Of a DNA stretch of 6,564 bases, positions 1 through 4,888 are shown piece by piece. The notes beneath the pieces were generated by a model. It searched no databases, was not told where the DNA came from, and worked only from the letters and a program-made list of their open reading frames with translations. The translations under genes and the position numbers were made by a program. Origin of the DNA: Chloroflexota bacterium (GTDB taxonomy: Bacteria; Chloroflexota; Anaerolineae; Promineifilales; Promineifilaceae); NCBI GenBank assembly GCA_020353135.1, contig CP070688.1, positions 1,001,048 through 1,007,611 on the forward strand, in the 5' to 3' direction. Numbering within the stretch: the first letter of the stretch is position 1; every line of letters begins with the position of its first letter.

Positions 1-1
1 G

Positions 2-889
2 GACGGGGTACACCCTGACGTAGATGACGATATGCGCCGTGGCCATGGTCAGAAACCGATCTTGTTGGCCCCTGGCCTATACGATCCGCCGCTGGTGCCA
101 GAGATTGTGCCGCTACAGCTGCTGCGAATCGGTAACCTGATAGTTGCCGGGGTGCCGGCCGAGATCACCACCATGGCCGGCCGTCGTCTGCGTTCCGACT
201 TGCTGAACGTCTACAAGGGTGTGCCGTCGCCCAGGGGCAAGCGGATCACGGACGTCGCCGTCGCCGCTTACGCCAACGGTTATTCTAGCTACATCACGAC
301 CGAAGAAGAGTACGAACTACAACACTACGAGGGCGCGTCGACCCTCTATGGCCCCAAGACGGCGAAGGCCTACCGACAGGAGTTTACCCGACTGGCCGAG
401 GCAATGCGCGACAAGCGACGGGCGCCGTCGGGACCCAAGCCGCCCGACCTTCTGGGCCAGGCCGACAAGAGAAAACTTGAGTATCCAACCGGCAGCAGAC
501 CTGCTTTTGGCCCCCGGAAATTCGGCGAAATCACCGCTTTTCCCAAGGAAGCCTATCGCCGCGGAGAGACTGTATCCACTACCTTCATCACCGCCGATCC
601 CTTCATCGACAAGAAGAGGGCCGAGACGTTCTTATCCATCTTCAAGAACGACGGAACGACCACCAGACCGCGCTGGAATCGCGTCTACACTGACCGTGAC
701 GAGTCGACAATTGTGCGCTGGACCCGCTACATCCTCGACTCATTTCAGCTCACTGTCTTCTGGACAATTCCAGACGATGCGGAACCCGGCCAATACAAGA
801 TAGAACACAGAGGCTATTTCATGCGCAGTCGCCGGGGCCATATGGGTTCGTTCACCAATTCAACGCCTGTGTTTGAAGTGAAAGCCTAG
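2..889 (+). CDS. Neutral/alkaline ceramidase, C-terminal part (5' end outside window)
   Basis: Neutral ceramidases hydrolyse the amide bond of ceramide to sphingosine and a fatty acid; family members are secreted or surface-located zinc enzymes. The frame is open back to base 2, so the ATG at 32 is an internal methionine. That leaves 295 residues of a protein usually about 650-700 long. Numbered from base 2, residues 51-64 read VPAEITTMAGRRLR, the family signature whose Glu (E54) corresponds to the zinc-ligand Glu of the Pseudomonas enzyme. Residues 92-104 (NGYSSYITTEEEY) and 109-118 (YEGASTLYGP) follow, and a tyrosine in the first block should be the remaining zinc-ligand Tyr. Residues from about 173 to the end form the immunoglobulin-like C-terminal domain (FGEITAFPKEAYRRGE, then IPDDAEPGQYKIEHRG). 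The zinc-ligand histidines and any signal peptide would lie in the missing N-terminal part. The stop is followed at once by heptamer repeats. The family call is strong; the substrate is inferred. Confidence 0.93.
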   Translation, partial: DGVHPDVDDDMRRGHGQKPILLAPGLYDPPLVPEIVPLQLLRIGNLIVAGVPAEITTMAGRRLRSDLLNVYKGVPSPRGKRITDVAVAAYANGYSSYITTEEEYELQHYEGASTLYGPKTAKAYRQEFTRLAEAMRDKRRAPSGPKPPDLLGQADKRKLEYPTGSRPAFGPRKFGEITAFPKEAYRRGETVSTTFITADPFIDKKRAETFLSIFKNDGTTTRPRWNRVYTDRDESTIVRWTRYILDSFQLTVFWTIPDDAEPGQYKIEHRGYFMRSRRGHMGSFTNSTPVFEVKA

Positions 890-966
890 CTGAAAGCCGA
901 CAGCTGTCAGCTTTCAACTCTTCGCTAAAGGCTAACTGCCAATCGCTCATCGCCAACAGCTACCTG
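890..966 (+). repeat. Eleven degenerate tandem heptamers filling the spacer
   Basis: The spacer can be cut into eleven consecutive 7-base units starting at the base after the ceramidase stop. Examples are CTGAAAG at 890, CTAACTG at 932 and CCAACAG at 953. Position 1 is C in all eleven, position 2 is T (8) or C (3), and position 7 is G in ten; the middle is looser, roughly CTAACAG. The last unit supplies the first G of the GGAG ribosome-binding site (966-969) of the next gene. Degenerate heptamer tracts of this kind are known as STRR sequences in cyanobacteria; whether these belong to such a class is inference. No function can be read from the sequence. Confidence 0.75.
891..916. other. 26-bp near-perfect palindrome just after the ceramidase stop
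   Basis: Twelve of thirteen symmetric positions pair. The outer arms are TGAAAGC (891-897) and GCTTTCA (910-916), the core is GACAGCTGTC (899-908), and the single mismatch is C898 with A909. As RNA it could form a stem of about ten pairs around a small loop, two bases after the ceramidase stop codon. There is no downstream T run, so it does not look like an intrinsic terminator. It may act as a stability hairpin at the 3' end of the ceramidase reading frame, a dyad binding site, or simply be a by-product of the heptamers it is built from. Confidence 0.6.
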
Positions 967-975
967 GAGCAATCA

Positions 976-2253
976 ATGACCTTCGAGACCATCTTCACTA
1001 TGGATTCGTCCAGCATCAAGTACGGCCCTGGCGCTACTCGCGAGGTAGGTCATGACATGCGCCAGTTGGGCGCCCGACGGGTACTTGTAGTGACCGATCC
1101 GCGGCTGACCGATAGCGAGCCGGTCGCGACTACGATGGCGTCCCTGCGTGAAGCGCAGATCGACGCCATACTCTTTGACCAGGTTCGCATCGAACCGACC
1201 GACGCCTCTTTGCGGACGGCCATTGACTTCGCGGCCGAGGGGGATTTTGACGGCTACGTTGCCATTGGTGGGGGTTCCAGCATGGACACGGCCAAGGTCG
1301 CCAATCTTTACGCCACCTATCCGGCCGATTTCCTAGCCTATGTCAACCCGCCGATTGGCGATGGCCGGCCGGTCCCGGGTCGCTTGATGCCCCTCATCGC
1401 CATCCCGACCACGGCCGGCACCGGCAGCGAGACCACCGGCGTGGCCATCTTTGACCTGCTGGAGATGCATGCCAAGACCGGCATCGCCCACCGCGCCTTG
1501 CGGCCGGCGATGGGCATCGTCGATCCGCATAACACCCGCACCTTGCCCGCGATGGCCGCCGCCTGCACCGGGCTCGACGTCCTGAGCCACGCCATTGAAT
1601 CGCTCACCGCCTTGCCTTTCGACAAGCGGCCGGCGTCCGACAGTCCCGGATTGAGGCCGGCTTACCAAGGCGCCAATCCGCTGAGCGACATTTGGGCCGC
1701 CAAGGCCATCCAAATGGTCTCCCGATACCTGGTCCGGGCCATCGAAGATCCCGACGACGACCACGCCCGCGGCCAGATGCTGCTGGCCGCCGCCTTCGCC
1801 GGCATCGGCTTTGGCAACGCCGGCGTCCACCTACCCCACGGCATGTCCTACCCGGTTTCCGGCATGGTTCGCGACTTCGTCGTCGAAGGTTACCCTGATG
1901 ATCACCCTCTCATTCCCCATGGCATGTCGGTCATCCTTAACGCCCCGGCCGTCTTCCGCTTCACCGCTCAGGCCGACCCGCAACGCCATCTGTACGCCGC
2001 CAGCCTGATGGGCGTTGACATCGCCGACGCGACCCCTGAGGATGCTGGCGATCTACTGGCCGGAGCCATCGTCGACATCATGCGCCGCACCGGTATGCCC
2101 AATGGCATCTCGGCCGTCGGCTACGGCCCAGCCGACGTTGAGCTGCTGGTCCAGGGCACGCTGCCCCAACACCGGGTCACCAAGCTTTCCCCCCGCCCGG
2201 CCGGCGCGGCCGATCTGGTCCAACTCTTCCTTGATTCGATGACGCTTTGGTAG
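976..2253 (+). CDS. Hydroxyacid-oxoacid transhydrogenase (ADHFE1-like, iron-type alcohol dehydrogenase family)
   Basis: In mammals this enzyme oxidises 4-hydroxybutyrate to succinic semialdehyde while reducing 2-oxoglutarate to 2-hydroxyglutarate, with a tightly bound nicotinamide cofactor (EC 1.1.99.24). The 425 residues are full length. The nucleotide site shows GGGSSMD at 98-104 and PTTAGTGSETTGVAIFD at 144-160. Metal ligands are expected at D201 and H205 (GLDVLSHAIES), H288 (HLPHGMSYP) and H315 (HPLIPHGMSV). Subfamily markers that match my memory of the human protein include RIEPTDASLRTAI (71-83), RPAYQGANPLSDIWA (227-241), AFAGIGFGNAGVHLPHGMSYP (273-293) and GTLPQHRVTKLSPRP (394-408). 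The ATG at 976 is chosen because GGAG lies 6 bases upstream (966-969) and the N-terminus aligns with the family; ATG at 1000 would cut into it. It may share a transcript with the ceramidase, as no promoter is visible in the 86-base spacer. A bacterial role in 4-hydroxybutyrate metabolism is inferred; a related alcohol dehydrogenase activity is the alternative. Confidence 0.92.
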   Translation: MTFETIFTMDSSSIKYGPGATREVGHDMRQLGARRVLVVTDPRLTDSEPVATTMASLREAQIDAILFDQVRIEPTDASLRTAIDFAAEGDFDGYVAIGGGSSMDTAKVANLYATYPADFLAYVNPPIGDGRPVPGRLMPLIAIPTTAGTGSETTGVAIFDLLEMHAKTGIAHRALRPAMGIVDPHNTRTLPAMAAACTGLDVLSHAIESLTALPFDKRPASDSPGLRPAYQGANPLSDIWAAKAIQMVSRYLVRAIEDPDDDHARGQMLLAAAFAGIGFGNAGVHLPHGMSYPVSGMVRDFVVEGYPDDHPLIPHGMSVILNAPAVFRFTAQADPQRHLYAASLMGVDIADATPEDAGDLLAGAIVDIMRRTGMPNGISAVGYGPADVELLVQGTLPQHRVTKLSPRPAGAADLVQLFLDSMTLW

Positions 2254-2254
2254 C

Positions 2255-2296
2255 CGGCGGCTGGCCGCTGGTGGATGGCGGCTGCTGAATGGTGCC
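2255..2296 (+). repeat. Six degenerate tandem heptamers after the transhydrogenase stop
   Basis: Starting two bases after the stop codon, six 7-base units follow in phase, with consensus TGGYGGC. Examples are TGGCCGC at 2262, TGGTGGA at 2269 and TGGCGGC at 2276. Position 2 is G in all six; positions 1, 3 and 5 are T, G and G in five of six. GCGG-CTG-CCGC-type folding is possible but no T run follows, so there is no good sign of a terminator. The tract is short and G-rich, so this call is weaker than those for the other two heptamer tracts. Confidence 0.5.
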
Positions 2297-2493
2297 CAGG
2301 CGATCGTATGTATTGGCTGGTGTCTGTTGTACATGTGGTCACCCCAACTATTATTCAGGCACGCACGCCTTGCCGATAAAGTAAGTAGGATTCGTGCCAA
2401 TGCTTGCTGATCCGTGTTCCAATGGACGCTTCAGCCACCCTCTAGTTCCAACTCGCCATTTGCCCCCCAACCATTCCATGCTATATTGGCAGT
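2297..2493. other. Non-coding spacer between two heptamer tracts, with promoter
   Basis: This is the central part of the 299-base gap between the transhydrogenase and the DUF6391-like gene. I see no credible reading frame, RNA gene or intrinsic terminator in it. It is visibly less GC-rich than the genes. The only structured element is the promoter candidate near its right end. A long open frame that begins at 2414 runs through here into holA, but its part upstream of 3134 reads like out-of-frame sequence. Confidence 0.55.
2460..2487 (+). promoter_or_regulatory. Candidate sigma-70-type promoter for the DUF6391-holA pair
   Basis: TATATT at 2482-2487 is preceded by TGC (2479-2481), an extended -10 element. 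TTGCCC at 2460-2465 matches four of six bases of the -35 consensus with 16-base spacing. A start near 2494 would place the whole heptamer tract 2494-2542 in the 5' leader of the mRNA. It is supported by pattern and position only. Confidence 0.5.
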
Positions 2494-2542
2494 CAGCAAC
2501 CAACAACCTGCAACCGGCAGCCGGCAACTAGCAACCAGCCAC
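2494..2542 (+). repeat. Seven tandem heptamers (consensus CRGCAAC) before the DUF6391-like gene
   Basis: Seven consecutive 7-base units have positions 4 and 7 both C in all copies; positions 1, 3, 5 and 6 are C, G, A and A in six of seven. Examples are CAGCAAC at 2494, CTGCAAC at 2508 and CGGCAAC at 2522. The tract ends one base before the AGGAG ribosome-binding site (2543-2547). It is the most regular of the three heptamer tracts. Its reverse complement, in the right register, resembles the CTGG-rich units at 2255-2296, so the two tracts look inverted relative to each other. Confidence 0.8.
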
Positions 2543-2552
2543 AGGAGACCAA

Positions 2553-3125
2553 ATGTCCAACCCACTGCTCGACCGCGTCCGCCGCAACCACGCCCTGGAA
2601 CACGCCACCATCAACGTACTGACCCAGCGCCACAAGGGCTTCAGCGCCCAGGGAAATTCCACACCCTGGGGCTTCCATCTGAACATTTACGGGTCTGTCG
2701 ACGAGGATCAGGTCGCCGCGGCCGTCGAAGAAGCCTATGTCCGCCTGAACGCCGGCGAGAAGAAGCTGGCGCTGCACCCAACTTGCGGCACCGTTCTGCT
2801 CACGACCGCCACCATGGCCACTTTGGCCGCCCAGGCCACCTTCGGCCTAGAGCGGCGCCGCCAGAACCAGCCTGTCTACAATATGGCCGTATTGCTAGGC
2901 GCGTTGCCAATGGCCATCCTGGCCGTCTTCGTGGCCCTCGTCGCCTCCCGGCCGCTGGGCATGACCATCCAGGCTCGCTACACCGTCGATCCCGAATTAG
3001 GCGATCTGCAGGTGACCAGCATCCGCCAGGTGTCCCCTTCGCCGGTAACGCGTCTCTTTCAGTTGCTCCTGGGCCATGCCAAGAACGACCAGATCCACGC
3101 TTTCCGGGTAGAAACCATCGGCTGA
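2553..3125 (+). CDS. Two-helix membrane protein of unknown function (DUF6391-like)
   Basis: The function is unknown. The 190 residues resemble, from memory, the uncharacterised DUF6391 proteins of Cyanobacteria and Chloroflexota, with NHALEHATI at 12-20 and LHPTCGT at 74-80. Residues 1-78 form a soluble, partly helical region (EDQVAAAVEEAYVRL at 51-65). Two hydrophobic stretches follow at about 79-98 and 111-132, separated by a short basic loop (ERRRQNQ, 100-106). Residues 140-190 are a soluble tail. No signal peptide is seen. H13-A-L-E16-H17 fits the HxxEH inverted zinc motif of M16 peptidases, but nothing else shows that fold, so metal binding is only a hypothesis, with E59, E60, H75 and C78 as further possible ligands. 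ATG 2553 is chosen because AGGAG stands 5 bases upstream. The stop is 8 bases before holA, suggesting co-transcription from the promoter near 2460-2487. Confidence 0.85.
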   Translation: MSNPLLDRVRRNHALEHATINVLTQRHKGFSAQGNSTPWGFHLNIYGSVDEDQVAAAVEEAYVRLNAGEKKLALHPTCGTVLLTTATMATLAAQATFGLERRRQNQPVYNMAVLLGALPMAILAVFVALVASRPLGMTIQARYTVDPELGDLQVTSIRQVSPSPVTRLFQLLLGHAKNDQIHAFRVETIG

Positions 3126-3133
3126 TTACGGCC

Positions 3134-4081
3134 ATGTTCTACATTTTCCACGGCGATGACGACCACTCCATCGAAAAGACGCTGACCGGCTTACAGGCCA
3201 AGCTGGGCGACGTTTCCATGCTCGACCTCAATACGGTCCGCTTCGACGGCCGGCTAGTGACCTCCTCCGAACTCCGCCATGCTTGCGACTCGGTACCGTT
3301 CTTGACGGACAAAAGGCTGGTTATCGTCGACGACCTCTTGGGCCACAAGCCCGATTATTTGGACGAGCTGCTCGCCTACCTGCCCGATCTGCCGGAGACG
3401 ACACGGCTGGTCTTCGTCGAATCGCGCGAACTGCCGACTACCCACCCGGCTCTGAAACTGGCCGCGGCCAGCGATAATGCTTACGTAAAATCATTTGCCC
3501 GGCCACAGGGTGGCGATCTCGAGCGTTGGATACGCAACAGGGTCAAGGATGCCGGCGGGCAGATCCAGCCCCAGGCGGCTCACGTGCTGGCCATCAACGT
3601 CGGCAGTGAACTGGCCATTCTCGACAACGAGATCGAGAAGCTTGTCCTCTACAAAGGCCGGGAGCCTATCGAAGCCAAAGATGTGACCTTGCTCTGCCCT
3701 TACGTCGCCGAAGCCAGCATCTTCGACCTGGTCGACGCCATAGGCAGCCGGCACAGCCGCTCGGCCGCTCAGCTGCTGCACAAGAAACTGAGCGAAGGCG
3801 CTGACCCTTTCTACCTGTTCTCGATGGTCGTCCGGCAGTTTCGGCTTCTGATCCAGGTCAAGGAACTGGCCGAGAGCGGCCACCCACCGGCCGATATCGC
3901 CAGGATCCTCAAGATCCACGCTTTTCCGGCCGGCAAACTGCACGTCCAGAGCAAAAACTTCTCCCTGGCCCAACTGGAGCAAATCTACAGGCATTTGCTG
4001 GAAATGGATGTCGGCGTTAAGACCGGTCGGACCGATATGATAACCGCCTTGGAGCTCCTGGTCGCGGGCGTGACGGCCTAG
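3134..4081 (+). CDS. holA: DNA polymerase III subunit delta (clamp loader)
   Basis: HolA is the delta subunit of the clamp-loader complex, which opens the beta sliding clamp and loads it on primed DNA. The 315-residue length is slightly below the usual 330-345. Visible features are the N-terminal MFYIFHGDDDHSIEKTL, the PFLTDKRLVIVDDLL block at 55-69 (typical PFF-ERRLVVV region), a middle segment with GSELAILDNEIEKLVLYKG (157-175), ASIFDLVDAIGSRH at 194-207, and the C-terminal collar region with DPFYLFSMVVRQFRLLIQVKEL (224-245) and VKTGRTDMITALELLV (295-310). The ATG at 3134 is chosen because homologues begin with M-Y-L-GDD at this point. The same frame stays open upstream to 2414, but that stretch overlaps the preceding gene out of phase and looks non-coding. 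There is no good Shine-Dalgarno site, so translation may be coupled to the upstream gene ending 8 bases before. Delta subunits diverge strongly, but the call is firm. Confidence 0.93.
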   Translation: MFYIFHGDDDHSIEKTLTGLQAKLGDVSMLDLNTVRFDGRLVTSSELRHACDSVPFLTDKRLVIVDDLLGHKPDYLDELLAYLPDLPETTRLVFVESRELPTTHPALKLAAASDNAYVKSFARPQGGDLERWIRNRVKDAGGQIQPQAAHVLAINVGSELAILDNEIEKLVLYKGREPIEAKDVTLLCPYVAEASIFDLVDAIGSRHSRSAAQLLHKKLSEGADPFYLFSMVVRQFRLLIQVKELAESGHPPADIARILKIHAFPAGKLHVQSKNFSLAQLEQIYRHLLEMDVGVKTGRTDMITALELLVAGVTA

Positions 4082-4133
4082 AATCGTCTCCAGGCTCGTC
4101 AGCCATACTGGCGCACAACGGCCGCGCCGCCTT

Positions 4134-4541
4134 ATGCTTGATTATGAGCGCCAATGGACGCCCGCTTTGATCACGTTATTGCGCGAAAGTGGGCTGGCTA
4201 TTACCGAACTCCCGGCGGCTGGCGATCTGCAGCGGCAGGTGTGGTCCGACTTCGCCGGAATAAAACACGACATGTTGATTCTGTCCGAGGTTCCACCCTT
4301 TGATCTTCCTGCGGCCGCCTTCTCTTAGTTGACTATTCTGTCGCCGCTGCGACCAATGACAGGCATTAGCACTATGGTTGACTGGTGATTGACTCACATG
4401 CAAGGCGACGAAACGCTGTGCATCGATCTGCTGTACGTAGACGATACGCTGGAAAGAGTGGCCATGTTGGAATTGGCCGAAGCCTTTTTTGACCTGCGCT
4501 ATGCCCGGCCAGGCACAGAATCCGGCCTATTAGCACATGAC
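4134..4541 (+). pseudogene. Possible remnant of an unrecognised gene, two in-frame stops
   Basis: One frame stays open from just after holA to 4730 except for a TAG at 4326 and a TGA at 4386. Two pieces of it read like protein: residues after ATG 4134 (YERQWTPALITLLRESGLAI, later FAGIKHDMLILSEV) and residues after ATG 4398 (DLLYVDDTLERVAMLELAEA). The 20 residues between the two stops, and everything after about 4541, look non-coding. Neither ATG has a recognisable ribosome-binding site and third-position GC is lower than in the neighbours. I recognise no family. It could be two tiny genes (64 and about 110 residues), a decayed gene, or chance open frame. Confidence 0.3.
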
Positions 4542-4580
4542 TGCACCAACGGAGGCACCCTCCTCACCTCCTGCAAAAGA

Positions 4581-4610
4581 ATCCGTGCCAATCCGCGAAG
4601 ATCCGCGTCT
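4581..4610 (+). repeat. Three tandem degenerate decamers (ATCCGYGNNN)
   Basis: Three 10-base units lie end to end: ATCCGTGCCA at 4581, ATCCGCGAAG at 4591 and ATCCGCGTCT at 4601. A lone ATCCGCAATC recurs at 4626-4635. ATCCGYG phrases are a common type of dispersed intergenic repeat in GC-rich bacteria, as far as I recall. The tract supports the view that this stretch is non-coding. Confidence 0.5.
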
Positions 4611-4726
4611 CCTTTCTTTTCAAAGATCCGCAATCAGCGAGAGCTGCGGACCCCGCTTTTAGCGCACGATGGAGCGTGTGTTGTCCCCTGCGGGCTGCAT
4701 TTTCTTATACTCCCCTTAAGCTTTCC

Positions 4727-4758
4727 TTGAGCTAATCCGGCCGCTTCTATGTTACAAT
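4727..4758 (+). promoter_or_regulatory. Candidate extended -10 promoter for the protease lipoprotein
   Basis: TACAAT at 4753-4758 is preceded by TGT (4750-4752), an extended -10 motif, and lies in a local AT-rich patch. The best -35-like hexamer, TTGAGC at 4727-4732, is 20 bases upstream, which is longer than optimal, so activity would lean on the extended -10. Transcription would begin near 4765 and give a leader of about 117 bases. Confidence 0.45.
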
Positions 4759-4843
4759 TATCCTCGACCGTGAACGGCCGGCGGCGGCTCTGGTCAATGC
4801 GCTGACGATCGTTAGTTCTTCGTGGGCGAGTTTCCTGAATTTA

Positions 4844-4888
4844 ATGAATCCGGCCATACCTGGCCGTCTGGTGAACAAAGAATGTTAA
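4844..4888 (+). CDS. Possible 14-codon leader peptide overlapping the lipoprotein start
   Basis: ATG at 4844 opens a 14-residue frame (MNPAIPGRLVNKEC) ending at TAA 4886-4888, so it overlaps the lipoprotein ATG (4882) by seven bases in another frame. Stop-start overlap of this kind can couple translation. It has no clear ribosome-binding site of its own (the nearest purine run, GGGCGAG at 4824-4830, is far), and the hairpin 4851-4866 lies inside it. A chance frame is quite possible. Confidence 0.15.
   Translation: MNPAIPGRLVNKEC
4851..4866 (+). promoter_or_regulatory. Small hairpin in the leader, just before the lipoprotein ribosome-binding site
   Basis: CGGCCA (4851-4856) and TGGCCG (4861-4866) form a perfect 6-bp GC-rich stem around the loop TACC. 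The likely Shine-Dalgarno GGTGA (4870-4874) begins four bases further on. No T run follows, so it is not a terminator. It may tune access to the ribosome-binding site; this is inference from position. Confidence 0.35.

Larger units (their letters stand above)
4082..4881. other. Long gap without a convincing intact gene
   Basis: About 800 bases separate holA from the lipoprotein gene. The left half may carry a decayed reading frame (4134-4541). A decamer repeat stands at 4581-4610 and the right end carries a promoter and leader for the protease. The stretch 4542-4720 is T- and C-rich in places and reads as non-coding. I found no tRNA, no strong terminator and no mobile-element ends. Confidence 0.6.

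Noticed and set aside
32..34. ATG as the ceramidase start
   Set aside because: The frame is open upstream to base 2 and the fragment begins in the middle of the known ceramidase fold, so this methionine is internal.
890..966. CRISPR-like array
   Set aside because: Units are 7 bases, degenerate and without spacers, and no cas gene is present.
1333..1830. 165-codon open frame on the - strand
   Set aside because: It is antisense to the transhydrogenase core, low-complexity Gly/Val/Ala composition, no supporting start signals.
2414..3133. N-terminal extension of the holA reading frame giving a 555-residue protein
   Set aside because: It overlaps the well-supported DUF6391-like gene in another frame, is rich in Pro and Arg as shadow translations are, and homologues of HolA begin at the 3134 methionine.
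3491..3994. 167-codon open frame on the - strand
   Set aside because: It is antisense to holA with no recognisable motif; explained by codon bias of holA.
4176..4403. 75-codon open frame on the - strand in the long gap
   Set aside because: Its translation has no protein-like pattern and the opposite strand reads more sensibly.
4646..4660. Possible intrinsic terminator, GCGG stem with TTTT
   Set aside because: The stem is only four base pairs with a three-base loop and four T residues, too weak to call.
4681..4711. Second promoter, TTGTCC with TATACT
   Set aside because: Spacing is 19 bases without an extended -10, and the downstream TGT-TACAAT site is better placed and stronger.
4871..4873. 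GTG as an alternative lipoprotein start
   Set aside because: It is in another frame and meets a stop after five codons; the in-frame ATG at 4882 gives an intact lipoprotein signal.
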